Below are positions 1 to 8,895 of a stretch of 16,588 nt of DNA, piece by piece (the first letter of the stretch is position 1; each line of letters begins with the position of its first letter). The stretch lies in NCBI GenBank assembly GCA_019633425.1, contig WSUB01000365.1, forward strand, positions 1-16,588. The letters are read 5' to 3'. Origin of the DNA: Tulasnella sp. 424. Its lineage: Eukaryota; Basidiomycota; Agaricomycetes; Cantharellales; Tulasnellaceae. Under the pieces are notes generated by a model. It was not told where the DNA came from. It searched no databases and was given only the letters and a program-made list of their open reading frames with translations. A program made the position numbers and the translations under genes.

Positions 1-518
1 CCATTCGGTCAAGTTGTACACGGCTCAAACGGCTTAGCATCCACCAACCAGAACCCTATACCCCTTTCGACTCCTCATGGATTTTATCAACAGTGAGTAT
101 TCCCTGAGGTTGTTTTCTTTGGTCGTTCGGAATCCTGAGTCGAAACTTTCAGGAAGAAGTTGCATCCACACTAAGTGGCTATGAACAGCTACACTCATTC
201 GATATTCCCTGGTTCATCGCTATCAACTGCAACATCTGGAGACAGAGCAACTTCGACTATATCAACTCCGCAGAGACGCGCGGGACTATCTTCGGCATGG
301 ACCTCCAGTGGCCACGATTCGTCCGAACACAAGGACGAGGGGGCAACCTTATTGTGGTCTTTGGGTCAAATCCAGCGGAAACAGAGATGGAGAACCTTAA
401 TATCAAGCTCAGGGGGCAAGAAGATGGATCTGGGGAGAAGGGTAGCGAGGAGGGAAGGTGCCGGTGGACGTTGTGGGCTTACGACCACTGGATCTACGAC
501 AGCGAGGTCCGTCGGTGA
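1..518 (+). CDS. F-box/LRR-family gene E', 3' end (partial)
   Basis: This is the last two exons of a gene whose start lies left of the window. The exons are <1-92 and 153-518 (TGA at 516-518), split by a 60-nt GTGAGT...TTTCAG intron at 93-152, phase 0. The visible 151 residues are open. The last exon (121 aa) has the same layout as the terminal exons of genes A-D: a hydrophobic LRR-like start (TLSGYEQLHLFDIPW), then FGMDLQWPRF, a beta-rich stretch (NLIVVFGSNP) and a tryptophan-rich end (RWTLWAYDHW). The upstream exon residues also align with the end of exon 2 in gene D. By family it would be a ubiquitin-ligase substrate receptor, but no F-box is visible here. The near copy on the other strand is gene E at 16083-16588. 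Confidence 0.78.
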
Positions 519-534
519 ACGCTAGTTTTGCAAT
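1..534. repeat. Left arm of a large inverted repeat
   Basis: This stretch matches the reverse complement of 16067-16588. By eye there are about 30 substitutions plus one 12-nt indel (left arm longer, near 415-430), roughly 94% identity. The first 78 bases look identical. Homology stops abruptly 16 nt after the stop codon of the enclosed gene end. The arm carries coding exons rather than transposon-like termini, so it looks like a segmental inverted duplication whose outer limit may lie outside the window. Confidence 0.93.
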
Positions 535-624
535 GTAACTTACCCGGTGACAATTTGGCTTGTTATCAGAGCTATTGAATTCTCGTTACGGCCTCTGCTG
601 ACTGATTACAAATGACCGTTGAAG

Positions 625-940
625 TCCGCCCTTGCGTCCACACTGAGTGGGTACAACGGCCTATATTCCTTCTGTATTCCAGACTCCATAGGCGAAGACT
701 GCGGTCTTCCATGCGAGGACCTTTCCAAGGCCTCTCATGCAAAGGCATGAGCTGCTGTATTTGGGTTGGAGCGTCAATGGCCGAGGGTGATCTTAACATC
801 AGATTTTGTATTTGAGGGCGTAGTGGTCGTTTTTGGTCCTGACCTGGATTAAACAAGAACCTCCGGGTCACTTTGAAAGACAAAGCCGATGGTTCAGGAG
901 AGAATGAGAATATTCGATGGGCTATGTGGAAACGTTTGAA
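625..940 (+). pseudogene. Decayed D-type F-box terminal exon
   Basis: Reading from 634 in one frame gives a protein close to the C-terminal exon of gene D (14198-14564, - strand). Matches include STLSGYNGLYSF, CGLP, a QWPRVIL segment, EGVVVVFGPDL and ENENIRWAMWK. The frame is kept for about 300 nt but is broken by two in-frame stops, TGA 748-750 (the D gene has CGA there) and TAA 850-852 (D has TCA). No exon 1 or 2 homology was found upstream, so only the 3' end survives. It lies just inside the E' fragment, mirroring the E-D order at the right end on the opposite strand. Nucleotide identity to D is much lower than that of the inverted repeat arms. Confidence 0.8.
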
Positions 941-1020
941 AATCGAAGTCGTAACAAGTGAGCAGCCTATCAACATGCAAGGATTCGAAGGAATTCTCTC
1001 CCACCACCATTTTGACTACT

Positions 1021-1112
1021 CCAGCCCACCGCTTAGATTTACTCTCCCATCGAACTTCTCAGCCATACTACTTATTGTCGACGCTCGAGCCTATAGCTGC
1101 GGACTCCTGCTC
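1021..1112. repeat. Degenerate direct repeat, copy 1
   Basis: This stretch resembles 1794-1872 in the same orientation, about 770 bp away. The best core is 1068-1089 against 1824-1845, with one mismatch, and it includes GTCGACGCTCGAG. Flanking similarity is patchy (CCAGCCC at the start, GACTCCTGCTC near the end). The two copies bracket the A/B/C-type relic at 1190-1760, so they are probably remnants of an older decayed tandem unit. Confidence 0.55.
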
Positions 1113-1189
1113 CGGAGAGATACGTTAGAGAAGGTTTCTGGCCCATACGTTGCGAATTGCTGCGGTCACGGCCTTACATTCAAAGCCAG

Positions 1190-1760
1190 TGAGATTTTGC
1201 TCGCAAGCATATCCTTTCTCCTTCGTACGTTGCCCACATCCGATCTCCGACTGCACCGTGATCAGTTTGGGGCGCGTTCGGGAGTAAGATGTCTTCTTCT
1301 CTGTACTCGATTAAGGTTAAGATGTCGTGGTGGCCCTTTGGGCTTATAAGGCAGCAGTCTACGCGTATTAGAAAGCGTAACTAGGGGCAGGCCACTGGGA
1401 AGAGCTCCATGGTCTGGTGTCGTCGTTTAGAAGGAGTCGGGAAATTTTCCAAAGCCACAAGGTGAGTGTGGCGATATAGTCGTGCTGACCGAGAGTCTGT
1501 CGTAAACAAAAATTCTGAGCTTCCAAAGTTAAGGGTAACGATAATCTCATGTTAAGACCGATTTTGACGGCTTCACAATACTCACCTTGCCGACTTTCAG
1601 GAGGCGGACCTTTGGACATGCCGACGAAATCTTGAGCAATCCATACGACAGATCGGCACAGTGCTATTGTGGCACTGTTCCTCCTTTAGCTACGTCTAGC
1701 TCTCGTAGCTCAGGGCCACTCATTGAGAAAGTTTCTGGGCCTTCGACGAACCATATTCGT
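1190..1760 (-). pseudogene. Decayed A/B/C-type F-box gene relic (exon 3 to end of exon 2)
   Basis: The + strand sequence aligns in order with the 3' half of genes A-C, with many substitutions and indels. Positions 1218-1330 match the segment encoding the LID...EDR.WAAYEG end of exon 3. Positions 1368-1450 match the start of exon 3, including the equivalent of CATCGTTTGATGTCGC. Positions 1604-1760 match the 3' part of exon 2 (the TTTGGGAATGCCGACGAGAT equivalent near 1610). On the minus strand a GTGAGTATTG that could be an old donor lies at 1578-1587. Reading is broken in every frame over this length and nothing of exon 1 is recognisable. This is an older copy, much more decayed than A, B or C. 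Confidence 0.72.
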
Positions 1761-1793
1761 TTAATGGGAGGGAAGCGACTAAGGACTTGAAAG

Positions 1794-1872
1794 CCAGCCC
1801 GCTACCGGCTCGATATTGGCCACCTACTTCTTGTCGACGCTCGAGTTTATTGCTACTGACTCCTGCTCGCTA
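1794..1872. repeat. Degenerate direct repeat, copy 2
   Basis: This is the partner of 1021-1112, with a shared core at 1824-1845. From here to 1991 I see no gene, only AT/GC-mixed sequence without convincing homology to the rest of the window. Confidence 0.5.
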
Positions 1873-1991
1873 GGAGAACTCTATCGCAGACGAACCGAAT
1901 ACTAAGAAGCCGTAGACTACCGCCGCATCATCTTGACATTATTCCATGATTGTCATGATAGCAACCAAGGTATACGTAGAGCGAATGCGTT

Positions 1992-4238
1992 GAATCAGAA
2001 GGGAAGTGGAGTGGTTTACGATCGTCAACCCGAATGTGTGCCCCCCATACTGTGCTACTAAGTGCTGGAAACCTTCGTATACGCTCTATATACCTGGCAT
2101 TCGTTTGGGTCGCTACTAGCAGTGCGCTAAGGATGCAGTGCGCGCTCAGAAGACTTTCGCTGGCTCTATGAGACGATCTCTAAACTTCAAATAGGTGATG
2201 AGGTAACCCTTAAGCACATGACCTATAATATTTTCAAGCTAGCTTTTACAATCGTTTATTCGCGAAAGTTTCCTAGACCATGCTCAGTGAATACTAGCCG
2301 ATCCAGCGCAGCCAAGATGCTTGCCGGAACGCGGTGCTGTTTCCGCCAATGAGCAGACTGAACCTCAAATATTTCCATGGCTTGCATTCAGTGCGATCGA
2401 GATCTCCTCGGTGAGATGACTTCGCTTTCCTTCGTATGCTGCCCACACCCGGTCTTCGTGCGCACCCGCATCGATTAAACGGCCATTGCGGAACCGAATA
2501 TCGGTATCACGATGCCCGATTAGAATAGCGACCTTTTGGCGTGGCGTCATAACTTCGGATTGCTGGCAGAATAGGAAACGCAACCGTGGGCATTGTGTGA
2601 GGAAGTGTCCCATCGTTTGATGTCGCTTTTTGGATGGCGATGCTCGAACTTTGAAACCATTCTTTTCTGCTTGGCTCCATGGGATGGTTAAAACAACGAG
2701 ATGGCTAAGTCCGGATAGGGCGGACATCCAATCATGCTAGTTGCAGGGACAAGTATTAGTGGTGCAGGGTTACATACACGATTTATATAGGCAAGTCTTA
2801 CCACTTTGGGACGTGGCGTTCCTGTCGGTGTTCGGTAATTAATGATACACACGGATCCAAAGTCCATATTTCGGAGGTTTGGGAATGCCGACGAGATGAT
2901 GCGAAGCGCGTCACCTAAATCAAGGCACCTCCACTTTACAGTCTCCAGACCATCACCCACGGTCAACTCCTCGAGCCCGGATCCGACTCTGGAAAGGAGA
3001 GCAATATCTTCGGGAGGACCTTGAGTGTCCAGCGGGAGGCTGGTGCATAGAGACCTCAACGAACGACGACTTCCAGGTGCATTAGATGAAGGTTGGAAAA
3101 GCAGTTGAACAAGGTCGGGGGGCGAATTAAGTATCTTTAGGTGTGGAGCGACGTTGCCGGCAACGATATCGCTGGTGTTGGAATCATCCGTGATGATTTT
3201 GCCCCGATGGGTGCTCCACTTGAGAGTATGCAAGAGCGGGTGTACGGCGAGGAATCCGAGAATGACGGTGGAGGTGACATGGAGGTAGTCGTCAACGGTA
3301 AGCGATTCCAGAAGTGGAAACTTCATGGAAAGAATATAATGTATAGTCGGTGTCCACAAACTCGATCGGAAGAGGGTAAGGTGCTGCAGCCGTTGGAACG
3401 ACGAAAGGAAGGAGAGGGAGGTATTTCCCGGCCGTATGTGCCGAAAGCAGCTTGCCTGATAAGTAAATGCGGAAATTCCGCTTAGGTTTTCCAGCTAGAC
3501 CAACATGGATCAGGGGAAACAGTCAAGCAGTAGAGAACCATCCGCCACTTACTGAGCATGTCGGTTCGCTGACATTTGGACTAAAGCACCTCCAGCAATT
3601 GAGACTCCCTAAAATATCCACCTTCTGTACCGTGGGGCAGTACCTATGGATTGCCTCCCACATGTAGATCGGTAAACTCATGTTGCGACTTCCACCTTCA
3701 AGGGGCATATCTGAGTCCCAAACGACAGTATGCAAGCGACGCATGCCTTTGAATGCATTCTGGATCAGATCTGAGTCTACTTTGGCTGCATGATCAAGCA
3801 TGTTTTGCTCATCCACCGACGGGTTTTTAATTGGCGGCGCACGCAGCTGGAATCGAGCGGACAGGTTTAGGACTTCGAGTTTGGCAAGTCGATGGGAGTC
3901 CTCCAACAAATGACTCCACATGGCGTAGTCGGAGATGCAAAAATCGACCTGGCGATAGTGAAGGTGGTCTGGAACGATTGCGTGATAGAATTTGGAATGG
4001 GAGAGTGCGAGAGAGAGGAGGTCCCCCCGACGATGGAGCCAATTGACAATCATATCAATGACTTCAAAGGGGAGCTCTAGTGCTTTGGGTTGGAATAGAC
4101 TCATGATATTTTGGGGAGCGGGTCCGCGCTTAGAAGTGGTGGTGGGACAAGTTCTCTTTGGTTGAGTTTGTCTGTTTGTCTGACGAGGTTTTCGAGGTCT
4201 CGGTCCTCCAGGCCGCTCGTCCACCTTCTCTTTTGAAC
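1992..4238. repeat. Tandem unit 1 (gene A)
   Basis: This is the first of three direct tandem units of about 2.3 kb. Its left non-coding part (1992-2364) aligns with 6520-6897 of unit 3, for example TTTACGATCGTC, GGAAACCTTCGT, TATAATATTTTCAAGCTAG and GATGAGCAGA with CAATGAGCAGA. This shows that the duplicated unit includes the gene's 3' flank. The right edge is a deletion junction near 4238: sequence resembling 6423 (TTTTGAACAAGACT) is joined directly to sequence resembling 6619 (TTGTCATCCGTTT). About 190 bp of the upstream region present in unit 2 is therefore missing here. Confidence 0.88.
2365..4104 (-). CDS. F-box/LRR-like protein, paralogue A (3 exons, 538 aa)
   Basis: Exons on the minus strand are 4104-3553 (184 codons), 3494-2802 (231) and 2736-2365 (123 plus TGA). 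Introns are 58 nt (GTAAGT...CTAG) and 65 nt (GTAAGA...CTAG, with a CTAAT branch-like site), both phase 0. The start at 4104 (MSLFQPK) is chosen because it is the point where A, B and C all begin; an in-frame extension to 4224 is unique to A. Residues ~9-50 form an F-box (LELPFEVIDMIVNWLHRR, LLSLALSHSKFY). LRR-like hydrophobic repeats follow (LAKLEVLNLS, LQHLTL, FPLLESLTVD, FPNLRNMDFG). An NCWRCF CxxC motif ends exon 1. By family it is a cytosolic or nuclear substrate receptor that binds Skp1 in an SCF ubiquitin ligase; the substrate is unknown. It is intact, with a shortened upstream region. Confidence 0.88.
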
Positions 4239-4515
4239 GAGACTTGTCATCCGTTTAGGTTGCTACTGGCGGTTCACTGAGGGTGCACTGCGCGCTTGCA
4301 AGGCTTTCACTGACTTTATGAGACGATCTCAAACTACAGATTAATGACGAGGTAACACAGGACACATTACATCTTCAAGCTAATGTCTATAGTCGTGCAG
4401 CGAATGTTCCCTGGACCACGCACGTTCATCGAATCCTGGCTAGTCCAGCATGGTCAAAATGCTAGCCCGAACGCAGGCCTTTGTATACTGATGAGCAGAT
4501 TGGACTTGGGAGAGT

Positions 4516-6266
4516 TCAATTTATTGCTGCTAGTACTAGTGCGATCGAGACGTCCTCGGCGAGCTCGAGGTCGCTTTGGATTCCTTCGTACGCCGCCCAC
4601 ATCCGGTCTTCCTTTGCACCGTTGTCAATTAAACGCGCATTGCGCAACCGAATGTCGGCTTCGTTGTTCCCGATTAGAATTGCGATCCTCGTGTTTGATC
4701 CTCCGGGCTGGTGTGTCTTCCACAGCAGGAAACGGAGCCGAGGACATTGTGTGAGGAAGTGTTCCATCGTTTGATGCCGCTTTTTGGATGGTGATGTCCG
4801 AACCATGATACCAGTCTCCTTTACTTGGCTCTCTGGGATAGTTAGAACAACGAGGTTATTGAGCTCTGATAAAGTAGAGATCCAGTCATGCTGGTGGAGA
4901 GGACGATGATCAGCAGGCAATGGTACGGTAGACGATTTCTATAGGCAAGTCTTACCACTTTGGGACGTGGCGTTCCTGTCGGTGTTCGGTAATTATTGAT
5001 ACACGCGGATCCAAAGTCCAGAAGTCGGAGGTTTGGGAATGCTGATGAGATGATGCGAAGTGCATCACTCAGATTGGGGCAACGCCATTCTACAATCTCC
5101 GCTAGTCCTTGACCCCCCACCGTCAACTCCTCGAGTCCTGGTCCAACTCTGGAAAGGAGAGCAAGATCCTCGGGAGGACTTTGAGTGTCTAACGGGAGGC
5201 GGGTGCACAGAGATCTTAAGGGACGGCGAACTTCAAGTCCATCAAGTGAAGGCGGGAAAAGAAGTTGAACGAGGTCGGGGGGCGAATCAAGTGTTTTTAG
5301 GCGTGGAGAGACATCGCTAGGGATGATGCCACTAGTGTCCAAATGATCCGGAATGAGTCCATCAAAGCTTCTCCACCACTTGAGCGTCTGTAGGAGGGGA
5401 TGTGCGGCAAGGAAAGCAAGAATGGCGGTGGAGCTGACACTGGGGGAGTTTTTGACAGTCAAAGACTCTAGACGTGGAAACGTCATGGCAAGAATGACAG
5501 AAATATTGAGTGTGGACGCGTTCGCAATTAGGAGGAGGGTAAGGTGTTGTAGCCGTTGGAAGGAAGGGAAGGAGAGGTGCGCGTTTACTTGGCACCCGAA
5601 GTGCCGGGTGTATTCCGGCTGGTAGGAAAATGCGGATAGTTGGCTTAGACCTTCCAGCTGAACGGTCGGGGATCAAAGTCACTCTCGAGTAGTAAGGATC
5701 TATACACCACTTACTGAGCATTCCGCTTCGCTAACACTTCTAATAAAGCATGTCCAGCAGTTGTGACGCCCTACAGCGTCCACCCTCCGTACAGTCGGGC
5801 AATACCTATGGATTGCTTCCCACACGTATGTTTGCAAAGTTATTACACAACGTGGATCGTTAAGGGGATTTTCGGAGTCCCAAAGGACGGTGTGCAAAAG
5901 GCGCATGCCTTTGAATGCATTATGTATCAAATTTGAATCTACCTTGGCTGCATTGTAAATGATATCTCCCTCGTCCACTGAGTGATTTTCTATGGGTGGT
6001 ACACGTGGCTGGAACCCAGCAGTCAGGTTTATGACTCGGAGTTTGCCAAGTCGATGAGGGTCATTCAGCAAATGACTCCACATTGCGTAGTCGGAGATGC
6101 AAAAATCGACCCGGCGATAGTGAAGGTGGTCTGGAACGATTGTTTGATAGAATTTGGAATGGGAGAGTGCGAGAGAAAGGAGGTCCCTCCGACGATGGAG
6201 CCAATTGACAATCATATCAATGACTTCTAAGGGGAGCTCTAGTAGTTTAGGTTGGAATAAACTCAT
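4516..6266 (-). CDS. F-box/LRR-like protein, paralogue B (3 exons, 542 aa)
   Basis: Exons are 6266-5715 (184 codons), 5657-4956 (234) and 4890-4516 (124 plus stop). Introns are 57 nt (GTAAGT...TTCAG) and 65 nt (GTAAGA...ACCAG), both phase 0. The start at 6266 (MSLFQPKLLELPLEV) matches A and C. It has the same architecture: F-box at residues ~9-50, LRR-like middle, NCWTCF CxxC motif in late exon 1, and a C-terminal module with KKRHQTMEHFLTQCPRL and a WAAYEG block. B is the most divergent of the three (for example QTIVPD for HAIVPD, and PHRLGKLRVINLTAGF for SHRLAKLEVLNLSARF). It has a longer insert before the IAILIG strand in exon 3 (WKTHQPGGSNTR). There are no frameshifts or stops, so it is probably functional; its role is as for A by family, target unknown. 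Confidence 0.88.
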
Positions 6267-6524
6267 GGTACTGGGGGAGGTTCTCGATGGAGGGAAGTGG
6301 TTGTGGTACAAGTTCTCTTTGGTTGAGTTTGTCTGAAGAGGCTTTCAGCGGTTCGGTCCGAGTCGTGGGGGTGAAGCTCGCCGTCCCCCCGCGTGTCATT
6401 GCACCTTCCCTTTTGAACAAGACTGAGCCTTCGCTACGCTCGACACACCACGTACCAAGGCCCCTAAGCATAATGAACACCGTACATATCGTGATACACC
6501 GACGCTGCTGTAGCTCAACGAAGC
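6267..6524. promoter_or_regulatory. Duplicated copy of the C/LIM divergent promoter, upstream of gene B
   Basis: This closely matches 8601-8864, the intergenic space between gene C and the LIM gene. Shared stretches include TTCGGTCCGAGTC, GCGTCATTGCACCTTCCCTTTTGAAC, CCAAGGCCCCTAAGCA and GACGCTGCTGTAGC. It presumably drives gene B on the minus strand. Its rightward side no longer faces a LIM gene, so it is an orphan half-promoter. No clear TATA box was seen. Confidence 0.7.
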
Positions 6525-8864
6525 CGGAAGGGGAGTGGGGTGATTTACGATCGTCGACCCAAATGTGTCTCCGCCATACTAATAGGTACTGGAAACCTTC
6601 GTGTGTGCTCTACATACTTGTCATCCGTTTGGGTCGCTACTGGCGGTTCACTGAAGGTGCACTGCGTGCTTGTGGGACTTTCACTGGCTTTACAAGACGA
6701 TATCTAAACGTCGGGTTGGTGATGAGGTAACCCTAAAGCGCAAGATATATAATATTTTCAAGCTAGGTTTTACAGTCGTTTAGCAGCGAACGTTTCCTGG
6801 ACCTCGTTCGTTGAATCTTGGCTAGTCCACCGGGGTCGAAATCCTTCCCGGATCGCGACCCTTTGTACACCGATGAGCAGATTGGAATTGGAATGATTCA
6901 ACTTCTTGCTCCCAGTGCGATCGAGACCTCTTCGGCGAGGTCGATTTGGTTTGCTTCGTACGCCGCCCACATCCGGTCTTCCTTTGCGCCCTTGTCAATT
7001 AAACAGTCATTGCGAAACCGAATGTCGGCATCATTGTTCCCGATTAGAATTGCAACCTTCTGGAATGGCGCCTGGAGCACGTATTGCCAGCAGAATAGGA
7101 AACGCAACCGATGACAGTGTGTGAGGAAGTGTTCCATGGTTTGATGTCGCTTTTCGGATGGAGATGTCCGAACCATGACACCATTTTTCTTTGCTTGACT
7201 CCACGGGATGGTTAAAACGACCAGATTATGAAGCTCTGATAGGGCAGATATCCAGTCATGCTGGGAGCAAGGTCGATTATTAGCAGTGCAGGAAAGCGGT
7301 AGCAACCGTGGTAGGCAAATCTTACCACTTTAGGACGTGGCGCTCGTGTTCGGTAATTAATGATAGACACGATTCCAAAGTCCAGAAGTCGGAGGTTTGG
7401 GAATGCTGACGAGATGATGCGAAGCGCGTCACCTAAATCAGGGCAACTCCATTCCACAGTCTCCGGTTCATCGCCCACGATCAATTCCTCGAGCCCGGAC
7501 CCGATTCTGGGAAGGAGAGCACGATATTCGCTAGGATTTTGAGTGTCCAGTGGGAGGCGGGTGCATAGAGACCGCAACGGATGGCGACCTCCAATTCCAT
7601 CAGACGAAGGTTGGAACAGTAGTCGGACAAGGTCGGGAGATGACTCAAGGACCTTTAGGTGTGGAGCGACGTTGCCGGCGATGATATCACTCGTGTCTGA
7701 ATCATCTGTGATGAGTTCACCACAATGGGTACTCCCCTTGAGAGTGTGTAAGAGCGGGTGCGCGGCGAGAAATTCAAGAATGGCAGTGGAGCTGACATCG
7801 AGGTAGCTGTCAACGGTAAACGATTCAAGAAGTGGAAACTTCATGGCAAGGATAACCGGAGCGAAGGAACTCGGTCGGAGGAGGGTAAGATGTTGTAACA
7901 TTTGGAACGATGAAAGGAAGGAAAAGAAGGTAGTTCCTGGCCCCATGTGCCAATAGCATTCTGCTTGATAAGTGAATGATGAAATTCCGCTTAGGTTTTC
8001 CAACTGGACGAACACTGATCAGAGAGAGGCTCAAGCAGTGGAGAACTATCCGTCACTTACCGAGCATTTACCTGCGCTAAAGCACATCCAGCAGTTGTGA
8101 CACCCTAAAAGGTCCACTTTCTGTACTGTGGGGCAATACCTATGGATTGCTTCCCACATGTAACTTTGCAAAGTTATCCCACGAAGTGAGCTCTCGAGGG
8201 GCTCATCTGAGTCCCAAATGACGGTATGCAAACGGTGCATGCCTTTGAATGCATTCTGGATAAGATCTGAGTCTACCTTGGCTGCATGACCGATCATGTC
8301 TTGCTCATCCACCGACGGGTTTTTGATTGGCGGCGCACGCAGCTGGAATCCAGCAGATAGGTTTAGGACCTCGAGTTTGGCAAGTCGATGGGAGTCCTCC
8401 AGCAAATGACTCCACATGGCGTAGTCGGAGATGCAAAAATCGACCTGGCGATAGTGAAGGTGGTCGGGAACGATTGCGTGATAGAATTTGGAATGGGAGA
8501 GTGCGAGAGAAAGGAGATCCACTCGACGATGGAGCCAATTGACAATCATATCAATGACTTCGAAGGGGAGCTCTAGTGCTCTGGGTTGAAATAGACTCAT
8601 GATATTGGGGAGGTTCTCGACGGAGGGAAGTGGTGGCGGAACAAGTCTTCTTTACTTGCGCTTGTCTGAGTTTGTCTCACGAGGCTTTCAGGGGTTCGGT
8701 CCGAGTCCTGGGTGGAGGTCGTCCGTCCCCCGCGCGTCATTGCACCTTCCCTTTTGAACTAGACTGAGCCTCGCTGCGCCCGGCACACCACCTGCCAAGG
8801 CCCCTAAGCACAACGAACAACGTACATATCGCGATACCCCGACGCTGCTGTAGCCTAACCAAGC
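6520..8864. repeat. Tandem unit 3 (gene C)
   Basis: This is the most complete unit. It has a 3' flank at 6520-6897 (aligns with 1992-2364, and partly 4239-4515), gene C, and the promoter side to about 8864. The repeat stops 32 nt before the LIM start codon, so the ancestral duplication breakpoint fell inside the LIM gene's upstream or 5' untranslated sequence. Confidence 0.88.
6898..8600 (-). CDS. F-box/LRR-like protein, paralogue C (3 exons, 526 aa)
   Basis: Exons are 8600-8061 (180 codons), 8003-7326 (226) and 7260-6898 (120 plus stop). Introns are 57 nt (GTAAGT...GTCCAG) and 65 nt (GTAAGA...CCCAG, with GCTAATAA branch-like sequence), both phase 0. The acceptor at 8004 is chosen over CAG seven to eleven nt earlier because only it keeps the frame shared with A and B. 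The F-box is at residues ~9-50, followed by LRR-like segments and an NCWMCF motif. It differs from A by small in-frame losses: four residues at the end of exon 1, and a shortened NYRTRAPRPKV at the end of exon 2. It is closer to A than to its neighbour B. It is divergent from the LIM gene across ~295 bp. Function as for A by family; intact. Confidence 0.88.
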
Positions 8865-8895
8865 ACCGACACACCCACCTGATAGCAGTTTGCAA
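8601..8895. promoter_or_regulatory. Divergent promoter region between gene C and the LIM gene
   Basis: This 295-bp space separates two start codons facing away from each other, so it must hold both promoters. No TATA box is clear. It contains the partly palindromic TTCGGTCCGAG (around 8694-8704), also present in the unit 2 copy. All but the last ~31 bp is repeated upstream of gene B, and a shortened version lies upstream of gene A. Confidence 0.65.

Larger units (their letters stand above)
4239..6524. repeat. Tandem unit 2 (gene B)
   Basis: The left edge begins TGTCATCCGTTT, which corresponds to 6619 of unit 3, so the first ~100 bp of the 3' flank present in units 1 and 3 is missing. The right edge runs through a copy of the divergent promoter (6267-6524) and breaks at about 6522-6524. 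There the match to the LIM gene's upstream region (8851-8864) ends and the match to the unit 1 left edge (1992) begins. This marks the duplication junction. Confidence 0.86.

Noticed and set aside
873..1349. A 158-codon + strand open frame
   Set aside because: It runs through the D-type relic, then unrelated sequence, then the antisense of the A/B/C-type relic, so it is a chance composite.
3827..4080. Small + strand and second minus-strand open frames opposite exon 1 of gene A (and the same at 6154-6336 and 8305-8576)
   Set aside because: They recur only because the F-box exon recurs; they are shadows of the conserved coding frame, with changes concentrated where the real frame is synonymous or variable.
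3523..4224. Longer gene A with a 40-residue N-terminal extension from 4224
   Set aside because: The extension lies in the upstream region beyond the shared MSLFQ start and has no counterpart in B or C.
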